NCBI RefSeq assembly: GCF_001613125.1
Contig: NZ_BDBT01000003.1
Span: forward strand, 310,001-374,000
Direction: 5' to 3'
Source of the DNA: Nocardia shimofusensis NBRC 100134
GTDB taxonomy: Bacteria; Actinomycetota; Actinomycetes; Mycobacteriales; Mycobacteriaceae
DNA: 64,000 bases
This document shows positions 29,274 to 36,267 of this stretch, piece after piece. The notes below the pieces were generated by a model that worked only from the letters and a program-made list of their open reading frames with translations, did not search any database and was not told the origin of the DNA. The number at the start of each line of letters is the position of its first letter. The stretch's first letter is position 1. A program made the position numbers and the translations under genes.

Positions 29274-29838
29274 CCCGAAACCCGTTGTCCTGACCGACCT
29301 CCGCGATCAGCACCGAACCGGGATCGACCACCGACCGCGCGTGATAGATCCCACCCTCGAGCACCAGCCGATGGATGCGCGCACGCGGATGATGTTCCAC
29401 TATCCAGTATTCGGGGATGCCGACAGCCGCGTACTCGCGCACCTTGCGCACCCGATCGGTGCGCTCGCTCACGGTGGCGGGCGCGATCACCTCCACCGCC
29501 AGCCGCACCTGGGTCCCCGGCAACACCCGCGGCGGATCGGCTACCAGCGCGTGACGGATCACCTCTCGCGGCACGACCACGATGTCGGGTTTGCGCACCC
29601 CGCTGGACGTACCGACCTCCCAGCCACCGCCGAAACACACATGCAGGGCCGGATCCGCCGCTCGGTCCAGCGACCGCGCCATCCGCCGCACCACGTGATC
29701 GTGGCGGGCGCCGCGGTCGACCTGGACCAGTCGGCCGTCCTCGAGCTCGTAGTCGCGCCCGCGGCCGGGCAGCGCGTGCAGGTCGTCGATCGAATACGGA
29801 CCGCGACCGGTCCCCGGAGTCATTCGTCGTTCGCGCAT
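29239..29838 (-). CDS. Uma2-family (DUF820) protein, PD-(D/E)XK-like fold
   Basis: A 199-residue member of the Uma2 family, predicted restriction-endonuclease-like fold; the biological role is unknown. The putative active site is visible: VRKPDIVVVPREV, then VRLAVEVIAPATVSERTDR, then KVREYAAVGIPEYWIVEHHP. The start ATG 29838 is preceded by GGGGAGGTCGCG. Its 3' end overlaps the MFS gene by 35 bp on the opposite strand. A second Uma2 gene lies at 56564-57217. Confidence 0.8.
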   Translation of the reverse strand: MRERRMTPGTGRGPYSIDDLHALPGRGRDYELEDGRLVQVDRGARHDHVVRRMARSLDRAADPALHVCFGGGWEVGTSSGVRKPDIVVVPREVIRHALVADPPRVLPGTQVRLAVEVIAPATVSERTDRVRKVREYAAVGIPEYWIVEHHPRARIHRLVLEGGIYHARSVVDPGSVLIAEVGQDNGFRVSVDPAELLEI

Positions 29839-29929
29839 CGCGACCTCCCCGCCGGTTCGAGCCGACCCATCGGCGATCTCGTCCGTCCCGGATACCCAGC
29901 GACGCGGATTTCGAACGACGCGAAAGCAC

Positions 29930-29959
29930 GGGCCTCGCCCCCTGAGGAGGGCGAGGCCC
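29930..29959 (-). terminator. leuB terminator
   Basis: A perfect 11-bp stem (GGGCCTCGCCC / GGGCGAGGCCC) with an 8-nt loop lies about 98 bp past the leuB stop in a 218-bp gene-free stretch. Part of the stem (GGGCGAGGCCCG) recurs at about 29979-29990. Confidence 0.5.
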
Positions 29960-30056
29960 ATGTCATGGACTGTCGCGTGGGCGAGGCCCGCGTTCTCGCC
30001 GGCACCGAGCCGATGCTCGCTCCCGGCAGTTCGGGCACAGCCTTGTCGAGACCCGG

Positions 30057-31064
30057 TCAGACCGAGGCGGCGATCCGATCGCCGACCTCGACCGTGGACG
30101 CCGCACCCGAACGTGCGGCCAGATCCTTGGCGACAGCCGCTTCGACGCGCGCGGCCTCGTCGGTCCGGCCGAGGTGGTTCAGCAGCAACGAGATCGACAG
30201 GATCGCCGCGGTCGGGTCCGCCTTCGACTGCCCCGCGATGTCGGGAGCGCTGCCGTGCACGGGCTCGAACATGCTCGGGTTCGCGCCGGAGGCGTCGATA
30301 TTGCCGCTGGCCGCCAGGCCGATACCGCCACTGACCGCGGCGGCGAGGTCGGTGATGATGTCGCCGAACAGGTTGTCGGTGACGATCACGTCGAAGCGGC
30401 CCGGGTCGTTGACCATGAAGATGGTGGCGGCGTCGATGTGCTGGTAGGCCACGGTGACCTCGGGGAACTCCGCGCCCACCTCGTCGACGGTGCGCTGCCA
30501 CAACGAGCCGGCGAAGGTCAACACGTTGGTCTTGTGGACCAGGGTCAGATGCTTGCGACGCGCCTGCGCCTTCGCGAACGCGTAGCGCACCACGCGCTCG
30601 ATACCGAAGCGGGTGTTGGTGCTGACCTCGGTGGCCACCTCGTGCGGGGTCCGCACCCGGATCGCACCGCCGGTGCCGGTGTAGGGGCCCTCGGTGCCTT
30701 CGCGCACGACGACGAAGTCGATCTCGGGATCGCCCGCCAGCGGGCTGGTGACGCCGGGGAACAACTTCGACGGGCGCAGGTTCACATGGTGGTCCAGCTC
30801 GAACCGGGTACGCAGCAACAGACCGCGCTCGAGCACCCCACTGGGCACCGACGGGTCGCCGATCGCGCCGAGCAGAATCGCGTCGTGTTCGCGCAGTTCC
30901 GGCAATACCGACTCGGGCAGGATCTCGCCGGTCGCGTGGTACCGCTTGGCGCCCAGGTCGTATTCGGTCTTCTCGACGCCGGGCACGACCACGTCGAGCA
31001 CCTTCAGCGCCTCGGCGATGACCTCGGGGCCGATGCCGTCACCGGGGATGACCGCAAGCTTCAT
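30057..31064 (-). CDS. leuB: 3-isopropylmalate dehydrogenase
   Basis: NAD-dependent oxidative decarboxylation of 3-isopropylmalate in leucine synthesis. It has 335 residues. Motifs: [22 protein letters not shown] at the start (first residues), [16 protein letters not shown] with substrate-binding arginines, [15 protein letters not shown] with the catalytic Lys, and [26 protein letters not shown] with metal-binding aspartates. It lies 86 bp after serA on the same strand, but a strong hairpin separates them. Confidence 0.97.
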   Translation of the reverse strand: MKLAVIPGDGIGPEVIAEALKVLDVVVPGVEKTEYDLGAKRYHATGEILPESVLPELREHDAILLGAIGDPSVPSGVLERGLLLRTRFELDHHVNLRPSKLFPGVTSPLAGDPEIDFVVVREGTEGPYTGTGGAIRVRTPHEVATEVSTNTRFGIERVVRYAFAKAQARRKHLTLVHKTNVLTFAGSLWQRTVDEVGAEFPEVTVAYQHIDAATIFMVNDPGRFDVIVTDNLFGDIITDLAAAVSGGIGLAASGNIDASGANPSMFEPVHGSAPDIAGQSKADPTAAILSISLLLNHLGRTDEAARVEAAVAKDLAARSGAASTVEVGDRIAASV

Positions 31065-31084
31065 GACAACTCCTCGTCACGCCC

Positions 31085-31120
31085 CACGCGCCGCCACCGG
31101 GTGTGCGGTGGCGGCGCGTG
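31085..31120 (-). terminator. serA terminator
   Basis: A perfect 14-bp stem (CACGCGCCGCCACC / GGTGGCGGCGCGTG) with an 8-nt loop begins 30 bp past the serA stop and stands between serA and leuB, so leuB probably has its own promoter in the remaining few dozen bases or depends on read-through. Confidence 0.65.
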
Positions 31121-31150
31121 ACGGCAATGTCTGGATCAGCGGGGTTTCGA

Positions 31151-32749
31151 TCAGAACAGGTCGACCAGGGCGATCTTGGCGGCGCCGACGGCCTCGCCGA
31201 TCGCGGCCTGCACGTCTTCCGGAACCGGCTTGTTGACACGCAGGATCACGGTCGCGCCTTCCTTGTCGACGTCCTGAGCCAGCTGTGCGGCCTGGATGTC
31301 GATGTCGGCCTCGCCGAGCTTGGTGCCGATCTTGCCGAGCGCGCCGGGGCGGTCGTCGTAGTTCAGCACGGCCAGGTTCAGACCCTCGGCGCGCATGTCG
31401 TAGTTGCGGCCGTTGATGTTGACGATCTTCTCCACCAGCTGCGGCTCGGTCAGCGAGCCCGCGACATTGAGCGTGCGGCCGTCGCCGAACACCGCGCGCA
31501 GGTCGACCATGCTGCGGTGGTTCGGGCTCTCCGACGCGGAGGTGACCTCGACGCTGATGCCGCGTTCCTTGGCCAGCACCGGCGCGTTGACGAAGGTGAC
31601 CTCTTCCTCGACGTGCGCCGAGAAGATGCCACGCAGCGCCGAGAGCTCCAGCACGGCGACCTCCGAGGAAGCCAGCTCGCCGCGCACCTGCACCTCGACG
31701 CTGACCGGCAGCTCGTCGGCCAGCGCGCCGAGCAGCACGCCCTGCTTGCGCACGATGTCCAGCCACGGGGCGACCTCGTCGCCGACCACGCCACCAGTGA
31801 CGTTCACCGCGCCGGGCACGAACTCGCCTGCCAGCGCCAGCAGCACCGACTTGGCGACGTCGGTGCCCGCGCGATCCTGCGCCTCGGAGGTCGACGCGCC
31901 CAGGTGCGGGGTGACGACGACCTGCGGCAGGTCGAACAGCGGGCTGTCGGTGCACGGCTCGGTCTCGAACACATCCAGACCGGCGGCCCGCACATGCCCG
32001 GAGTTGATCGCGTCGGCCAGCGCCTGCTCGTCGATCAGGCCACCGCGCGCGGCGTTGACGATGATGACGCCCTTCTTGGTGAGCGCCAGCTTCTCCTTGC
32101 TGAGCAGCCCCTTGGTCTCCGGGGTCTTCGGCAGGTGCACCGAGATCAGGTCGGCGCGGCTCAGCAGCTCGTCCAGCGTCACCAACTCGATGCCGAGCTG
32201 GGCGGCGCGCGCCGGGGAGACGTAGGGGTCGTAGGCGATGATCTTGGTCTCGAACGCGGCCATCCGCGCGGCGAACAGCTGGCCGATACGACCCAGACCG
32301 ACGACGCCGACCGTCTTGTCGAAGATCTCCACACCGTTGAACTTGCTGCGCTTCCAGGTGCGCTCACGCAGGGTGGCGTCGGCGGCGGGGACCTGACGGG
32401 CCGCGGCCAGCATCAGGGTGACCGCGTGCTCGGCGGCGGTGTGGATGTTGGAGGTCGGCGCGTTGACGACCATCACGCCGCGCTCGGTGGCCGCGGGCAC
32501 GTCGACATTGTCGAGGCCGACGCCGGCGCGCGCGACGATCTTGAGATTCTTGCCCGCCTCGAGCACCTCGGCGTCGACGGTGGTGGCCGAACGCACGAGC
32601 AGCGCGTCGGCTTCGGGGACCGCGGCCAGCAGGGCCGGCCGGTCGGGGCCGTCGACCCAGCGAACCTCGACACCGTCACCGAGCGCGTCGACGGTCGACT
32701 GGGCGAGCTTGTCGGCGATCAGAACAACAGGACGGCCTGCTTGGCTCAC
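31151..32749 (-). CDS. serA: D-3-phosphoglycerate dehydrogenase (long form with ASB and ACT domains)
   Basis: First step of serine synthesis. It has 532 residues, the type-I length found in mycobacteria. N-terminal catalytic and NAD domains show [17 protein letters not shown] (GxGxxG) and [17 protein letters not shown], with catalytic His in [17 protein letters not shown] middle ASB domain precedes the C-terminal ACT regulatory domain (residues about 455-532, with [21 protein letters not shown]), which binds serine for feedback inhibition. The start is ATG 32749 ([17 protein letters not shown]), with CAGGAG about 10 bases upstream. Confidence 0.97.
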   Translation of the reverse strand: MSQAGRPVVLIADKLAQSTVDALGDGVEVRWVDGPDRPALLAAVPEADALLVRSATTVDAEVLEAGKNLKIVARAGVGLDNVDVPAATERGVMVVNAPTSNIHTAAEHAVTLMLAAARQVPAADATLRERTWKRSKFNGVEIFDKTVGVVGLGRIGQLFAARMAAFETKIIAYDPYVSPARAAQLGIELVTLDELLSRADLISVHLPKTPETKGLLSKEKLALTKKGVIIVNAARGGLIDEQALADAINSGHVRAAGLDVFETEPCTDSPLFDLPQVVVTPHLGASTSEAQDRAGTDVAKSVLLALAGEFVPGAVNVTGGVVGDEVAPWLDIVRKQGVLLGALADELPVSVEVQVRGELASSEVAVLELSALRGIFSAHVEEEVTFVNAPVLAKERGISVEVTSASESPNHRSMVDLRAVFGDGRTLNVAGSLTEPQLVEKIVNINGRNYDMRAEGLNLAVLNYDDRPGALGKIGTKLGEADIDIQAAQLAQDVDKEGATVILRVNKPVPEDVQAAIGEAVGAAKIALVDLF

Positions 32750-32895
32750 AGTGGGTTACTCCTGGAGAAAGGGGGCGGCTAATTACCGGGGCCCAGCTTA
32801 GTGGGCAGGTTCCCCGCCGGTGCCGCCACCCGGTGGGCGGGTGCCATCAGTGGCATCGCGCCCCTGCGATGAATCGGGCAAACCAGGACACAGAA

Positions 32896-32930
32896 CGGGC
32901 TCCGCACCCACTTATCCGGTGCGGAGCCCG
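32896..32930 (-). terminator. Terminator of microgene 1
   Basis: A perfect 13-bp stem (CGGGCTCCGCACC / GGTGCGGAGCCCG) with a 9-nt loop begins 19 bp past the stop codon. Its core is nearly the same as in the terminators at 33263-33290 and 34565-34595. Confidence 0.75.
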
Positions 32931-32948
32931 CGTTCGGTGCCGACGTCG

Positions 32949-33080
32949 TCAGGCTTCCGACGAGCCCAGGGCCTCGACGATGCCGTCCAGAACATCCATG
33001 ACGATGTCGATGGCGCCCTCGACCACAACACTGCCGAGATCGAGTACGGCACTGCCGAGTCCGATGATTGCGCTGCCCAT
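32949..33080 (-). CDS. Acidic amphipathic micropeptide 1 (43 aa)
   Basis: A 43-residue product starting MGSAIIGLGSAVLDLGSV and ending EALGSSEA. It has seven Asp/Glu and no Lys, Arg, His, Cys or aromatic residue. From residue 14 on, acidic residues fall at 14, 21, 25, 29, 32 and 36, so one helical face is acidic and the rest is Val/Ile/Leu/Gly: an amphipathic helix without a signal peptide. GAGGAG lies 6 bases before the ATG. It is first cousin to the two microgenes to its right: shared GSAV, IDIV and LGSS elements, same strand, own terminator, same upstream block. By character it recalls corynebacterial PorA/PorH peptides of the mycomembrane; that comparison is inference and not homology I can show. 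Confidence 0.8.
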   Translation of the reverse strand: MGSAIIGLGSAVLDLGSVVVEGAIDIVMDVLDGIVEALGSSEA

Positions 33081-33188
33081 ATAGAACTCCTCTTCCTCGA
33101 GAACCGGTCGGGACGACCGGTTCGGCCCCGGCTTCGCCGTTCAGCGGAAACCATTGGGGCGTCGGATGGTGAGTCAACTTCGAACGCA

Positions 33189-33204
33189 AGGCTAGCAACG
33201 ATCC
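33189..33204 (-). promoter_or_regulatory. Conserved upstream block of microgene 1
   Basis: On the minus strand GGATCGTTGCTAGCCT, ending 109 bp before the start codon. The block upstream of microgene 2 is identical but for one base. TAGCCT fits the TANNNT pattern of an actinobacterial -10, and GGATCGTT could be an alternative-sigma -35. The 15 bp covering the SD (AACTCCTCTTCCTCG on the plus strand, 33085-33099) are identical in microgene 2. Confidence 0.55.
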
Positions 33205-33262
33205 GATCAAGCCCCTGCCAGCCGAATCCCGAGTTCGGTTACGATACGGCAACACATCGATG

Positions 33263-33290
33263 AGGCCCCGCACCACCCGGTGCGGGGCCT
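33263..33290 (-). terminator. Terminator of microgene 2
   Basis: A perfect 12-bp stem (AGGCCCCGCACC / GGTGCGGGGCCT) with a 4-nt loop, about 33 bp past the stop codon of the 37-aa gene. Confidence 0.75.
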
Positions 33291-33322
33291 ATCGTGCACA
33301 GCCTGGGGACACGGCGCGTTCG

Positions 33323-33436
33323 TCAGGCGCCGTCCGACGATCCGAGCAGCGCGCCGAGGCCCTCCAGGATGATCACGACGATGTCGAGGGCCCCGTCGAT
33401 GACAGCACTGCCGGTTTCGATGATGATCGGAATCAT
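33323..33436 (-). CDS. Acidic amphipathic micropeptide 2 (37 aa)
   Basis: A 37-residue product starting MIPIIIETGSAVIDGAL and ending ALLGSSDGA, with five acidic and no basic residues. Acidic positions 14, 18 and 25 define one face of a helix whose other face is Ile/Val/Leu. The MIP(I/V)II(E/D)TGSA opening is shared with micropeptide 3, and GSAV...D...DIV...LG..LGSS with micropeptide 1, so the three are paralogues. GAAGAGGAG lies 7 bases before the ATG. No signal peptide and no transmembrane hairpin of ordinary length. Monocistronic by its own terminator and upstream block. Codon use is GC-rich like the flanking core. Confidence 0.82.
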   Translation of the reverse strand: MIPIIIETGSAVIDGALDIVVIILEGLGALLGSSDGA

Positions 33437-33545
33437 GGTGAAACTCCTCTTCCTCGCTGCGGTCGGGTGAAGCCGAATCGCACCCAGGACCCGGCCGAGT
33501 TCGGCCGACCCCGGGCCGGGTGTGTAGAGCTACTTCCGACCGCAC

Positions 33546-33561
33546 AGGCTAGCAACGTTCC
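33546..33561 (-). promoter_or_regulatory. Conserved upstream block of microgene 2
   Basis: GGAACGTTGCTAGCCT on the minus strand, ending 110 bp before the start codon: the same sequence (one mismatch) and nearly the same distance as in microgene 1. It predicts a 5' untranslated region of roughly 100 nt. Confidence 0.55.
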
Positions 33562-33628
33562 GGACACATCCACGCAGGCAGATCAGCGTTTCGACAACGA
33601 TCGGGTAACGCAGCCGCAGCGGAAACGA

Positions 33629-33662
33629 CGAGACCCCGCGCCGTTCTCGGCGCGGGGTCTCG
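33629..33662 (-). terminator. Terminator of microgene 3
   Basis: A 15-bp stem around AGACCCCGCGCCG / CGGCGCGGGGTCT with a TTCT loop, 25 bp past the stop codon. Confidence 0.75.
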
Positions 33663-33686
33663 GAGCTTGTGCGTTCGCTTCCGCGA

Positions 33687-33803
33687 TCAGGCGCCGAACG
33701 AACCCGTCCACAGGGTGTTCACGAGACCGTTCAGCGCGGCACCCAGGGTGTCGAAGAGTCCGTTCAGAGCGGCGCTACCGGTGTCGATGATAACGGGGAT
33801 CAT
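33687..33803 (-). CDS. Amphipathic micropeptide 3 (38 aa)
   Basis: A 38-residue product starting MIPVIIDTGSAALNGLF and ending TLWTGSFGA. It has two aspartates, no basic residue, and two near-repeats (AALNGLF and AALNGLV) that suggest a duplicated helical heptad. AAAAGGAATTCGC precedes the ATG. The opening matches micropeptide 2 in seven of the first ten residues. A long open frame runs upstream in the same phase, but it crosses the cold-shock gene antisense-wise and its low-quality translation shows the real gene starts at 33803. Confidence 0.82.
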   Translation of the reverse strand: MIPVIIDTGSAALNGLFDTLGAALNGLVNTLWTGSFGA

Positions 33804-33907
33804 GCGAATTCCTTTTCGTCGAACTGTCCCAGTATTCGAACTGGCTGACATATGGCACATCGAGACACCCCCACACACGGTTACGGAAATTCCGAGAAAT
33901 GTGAGCC

Positions 33908-33913
33908 AGGCTA
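33908..33913 (-). promoter_or_regulatory. TAGCCT element upstream of microgene 3
   Basis: TAGCCT on the minus strand, ending 105 bp before the start codon, at the position of the same hexamer in the blocks of microgenes 1 and 2. The flanking GGAWCGTTGC part is not conserved here, so control may differ. Confidence 0.4.
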
Positions 33914-33916
33914 CTT

Positions 33917-34234
33917 CTCGACGCGCGAGGTGAATTCGAACACATGCACAATCATCCCCCGGGCGCGCCAACCCACTCTGACCTGCGAATATCTTCCGAA
34001 TTCGCTGCGACCGAGCAACTGCGGCCACAGCGAAGCCCCGAAAACCGAGGCCTTGACAGTTTCGAGCATCGCAAGTCCCGACGTCCCACGAGAATTGCGC
34101 GGAAATTCTCGGCGATCTACCGCCGAGATCACACCGAAATAGGCCTTCACCTGCCGCCGAGATACGCCGGGAGCGATTCCCCCGACCGCCGCGAGCCCAT
34201 GGCGCGCGGCCTCCCGACCGACAGGCAGCGCCGG
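33917..34234. other. Gene-free stretch between microgene 3 and the first cold-shock gene
   Basis: About 320 bp without a supportable gene. A 79-codon minus-strand frame (33911-34150) has no SD and no family resemblance and overlaps the TAGCCT element. It presumably holds the rest of the microgene 3 promoter region and the 3' end of the cold-shock transcript. Confidence 0.4.
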
Positions 34235-34441
34235 TCAGCCGACGACCCTGACCCCCATCGCCTCCGGGCCGGACTTGCTGTGCCGTAGGTCGAAGCACAC
34301 CCGCTGACCTTCTTCGAGCGACCGGAAGCCGGTCCCGGCCAGGTCCAGGTAGTCGACGAACACGTCGGGTCCGCCTCCGTCCTGGGCGATGAAGCCGAAG
34401 CCCTTCTCGCTGTCGAACCACAACACAGTGCCGTGCACCAT
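34235..34441 (-). CDS. Cold-shock domain protein (divergent copy)
   Basis: A 68-residue single cold-shock domain, an RNA/ssDNA-binding chaperone. RNP-1 is intact ([13 protein letters not shown]); RNP-2 reads VFVDYLD, where the usual His is Asp. The C-terminal half ([20 protein letters not shown]) is more basic and contains a Cys. It is 168 bp downstream of the second, more canonical copy, of which it looks like an old duplicate. The aberrant RNP-2 suggests altered ligand preference (inference). Confidence 0.92.
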   Translation of the reverse strand: MVHGTVLWFDSEKGFGFIAQDGGGPDVFVDYLDLAGTGFRSLEEGQRVCFDLRHSKSGPEAMGVRVVG

Positions 34442-34564
34442 CTACGTCTCGAGCCTTCTGTCGAACGTGCGGAACGACGAATGTTACTGCGCCGGCGGTC
34501 CCCCGCCGATTCCGGCCCGTAGCGAACCGGCCGCCCCAGCCCCCACCACTCCCCCGTAAACGCG

Positions 34565-34595
34565 AGAAGCCCCGCACCATCGGTGCGGGGCTTCT
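34565..34595 (-). terminator. Terminator of the second cold-shock gene
   Basis: A perfect 14-bp stem (AGAAGCCCCGCACC / GGTGCGGGGCTTCT) with a 3-nt loop, 15 bp past the stop codon. It shares the CCCCGCACC core with the microgene 2 terminator. Confidence 0.8.
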
Positions 34596-34609
34596 GCAAA
34601 GTCGACGTG

Positions 34610-34816
34610 TCAGGCGACGACGCGGACATCCTGGGCCTGCGGGCCCTTCTGCCCCTGGCCGATCTCGAACTCCACGCGCTGACCCTCGTCCAGCGACCGG
34701 AAACCGGAACCGCTGACCGCCGAGTAGTGCACGAAGACGTCGGGACCGCCGCCGTCCTGAGCGATGAAGCCGAAGCCCTTCTCGCTGTTGAACCACTTCA
34801 CAATGCCTTGAGCCAT
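34610..34816 (-). CDS. Cold-shock protein (CspA family)
   Basis: A 68-residue cold-shock domain protein: [18 protein letters not shown] with RNP-1 and [20 protein letters not shown] with RNP-2. Both RNA-binding motifs are intact, so it should act as a nucleic-acid chaperone. The start ATG 34816 follows GGAAAGTATGAA. It has its own terminator, so the divergent copy downstream is probably transcribed separately. Confidence 0.96.
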   Translation of the reverse strand: MAQGIVKWFNSEKGFGFIAQDGGGPDVFVHYSAVSGSGFRSLDEGQRVEFEIGQGQKGPQAQDVRVVA

Positions 34817-35157
34817 TTCATACTTTCCTGTAGACGAGCCGGGTAACGTGCAGTGCACCGGTCTCGTCAAACCAGAGTGCCACGACAGAGGAGATTCATC
34901 CACCTCTACGTGGACCTGATGTGAGGCAGCCGACGCCTCTCCGATTGTGTGACGCCCGACCCTCCCCTCTTTTCCGAGGTATCAGCCCTGGCCACAGGCT
35001 TCTTTCACATCGTAAGCACCTCGGGCCGGCGTATCGGTCAGCCGGAGTTCTGCATCGTTCACCCAGGGCTGAATCCACTCGCATCGAGATATCGCAATTG
35101 CAGGCATATGCCTTCAGAATGTCGGCGCCTTACAGGCGCGTCGAGGGGTGCACTTCG
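34817..35157. other. 341-bp gene-free region upstream of the cold-shock gene
   Basis: It should contain the cold-shock promoter and 5' leader on the minus strand and the end of the deaminase transcript. No gene is supportable. A ten-codon minus-strand frame at 34867-34899 has its purine stretch immediately next to the ATG and is probably chance. Confidence 0.4.
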
Positions 35158-35610
35158 CTAGGAGAGGTCGAGGTGTCGGTTCATCTCCATCGCGTCCTGC
35201 GCGAGGTCCGGCAATTCTGTGACATCGACACCGGACTGCAGCAGTTTCTCGACGCCGACACAGTCCGCCACGAACGTCGCGGGCTCACGCCATGCGATCA
35301 CCACGCGCGAAATGCCCGCGCGCAGAATGCGGTCGGTGCACGGCAGACGAGTCTTGGTGGCTCGTTCCGAGCATGGTTCCAGGGTGCTGTAGATCGTGGC
35401 GCGGGCCAGCCGCGGATCGTCGGCAGCGAGCTTGTCCAGCGCCGCCTCCTCGGCATGCACCTTCGGGTCGGACTCGCGCGAGTAGCCGGTCGCGATTTCC
35501 ACCCCGTCGGCGACGATTACCGCCCCCACAGAGAACGCTCCCGGCGCGGTCGGACACAACCGGGCCAACTCGATAGCGCGGCGCATCCATTGCTGATCGG
35601 TCCCACTCAC
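35158..35610 (-). CDS. Cytidine/RibD-type zinc deaminase
   Basis: A 150-residue stand-alone deaminase of the RibD N-terminal kind. The zinc site is intact: His52 and Glu54 in KVHAEEAALDKL, Cys80 and Cys91 in LEPCSERATKTRLPC. It probably deaminates a ribosylamino-pyrimidine in riboflavin-like synthesis; the paired reductase gene upstream supports this. Its start overlaps that gene by 4 bp (translational coupling). The alternative is a nucleoside deaminase with a separate substrate. Confidence 0.85.
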   Translation of the reverse strand: MSGTDQQWMRRAIELARLCPTAPGAFSVGAVIVADGVEIATGYSRESDPKVHAEEAALDKLAADDPRLARATIYSTLEPCSERATKTRLPCTDRILRAGISRVVIAWREPATFVADCVGVEKLLQSGVDVTELPDLAQDAMEMNRHLDLS

Positions 35611-36239
35611 TCGTTCTCCCCGAGGTGATAGTGCAAGACGGCGACGTCGCCGACGCGAGTCAGATCGACCAGCGTCCTGCGACGCGTACTGCCACCGGGG
35701 AACTTTTCCGGCAGCAGGAACCGTGGCGCGTAGATGTCGCCGACCAGAACCGGTCCGATCGCCAGAAACAGCTCGTCGGCCAGGTCCTCCATCAGGAACG
35801 TGGTATGTATCCGGCTTCCGCCCTCGACCATCAGACGACGGACCCCGCGCGCCCCGAGATCATCCAGCATCCTGCCGAAATCCAGCGGATGGCCCAGCCC
35901 GACGACATCGGCGAGTTCCCCCAGCCGAGACCTCGCCCACGCCCCACCCATGGTGGTGGTGTAGACGACCGGTCGATGCTCATCGGTGCCGTGGTGCCAG
36001 AACTTCACGTCCGGGTCCAGATCGCCGGATTCCGAGACCACCACCTTCAACGGCTGCCGGGCACGCCCGGCAGCAACCCGTTCCGTTTGGCGGGATTCAC
36101 TTTTCACGATCAGCCGGGGATTGTCGCTGCGGATCGTGCCCGCGCCGATCAGAATCGCGTCCGACTCGGCGCGCAGCTGGTCGACCCGATCGAAATCGGC
36201 AGCATTGGACACCAGCAGCCGTTCCGGAATCGATGTCAC
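35607..36239 (-). CDS. RibD C-terminal-type reductase, N-terminally truncated
   Basis: A 210-residue dihydrofolate-reductase-fold reductase of the RibD C-terminal family. SNAADFDRVDQLRAESDAILIGAGTIRSDNPRLIV, GVRRLMVEGGSRIHTTFL and ELFLAIGPVLVGDIYAPRFL are intact. Relatives begin about 20 residues earlier with a strand and a SxDGY motif that helps to bind NADPH. Here the frame opens with GTG, an in-frame TAG lies immediately before it, and the missing part is replaced by the end of the DISARM-like operon 29 bp away. I read this as a gene cut by the arrival of the neighbouring block. It may still be expressed from the operon upstream but is probably impaired. Confidence 0.8.
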   Translation of the reverse strand: MTSIPERLLVSNAADFDRVDQLRAESDAILIGAGTIRSDNPRLIVKSESRQTERVAAGRARQPLKVVVSESGDLDPDVKFWHHGTDEHRPVVYTTTMGGAWARSRLGELADVVGLGHPLDFGRMLDDLGARGVRRLMVEGGSRIHTTFLMEDLADELFLAIGPVLVGDIYAPRFLLPEKFPGGSTRRRTLVDLTRVGDVAVLHYHLGENE

Positions 36240-36267
36240 CTATCTGTGCAGCAGCCCCCGTGATGTA

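Noticed and set aside
33911..34150. 79-codon minus-strand frame upstream of microgene 3
   Set aside because: No SD, no recognisable family, and it overlaps the TAGCCT element expected to be the promoter of microgene 3.
32896..34595. Regularly spaced inverted repeats that look like a repeat array
   Set aside because: Each one lies just behind a stop codon and the intervals contain genes, so they are terminators and not a CRISPR or REP array.
34867..34899. Ten-codon frame with a Cys codon upstream of the cold-shock gene, as a possible leader peptide
   Set aside because: The purine stretch touches the start codon, leaving no spacing, and there is no terminator between it and the cold-shock gene.
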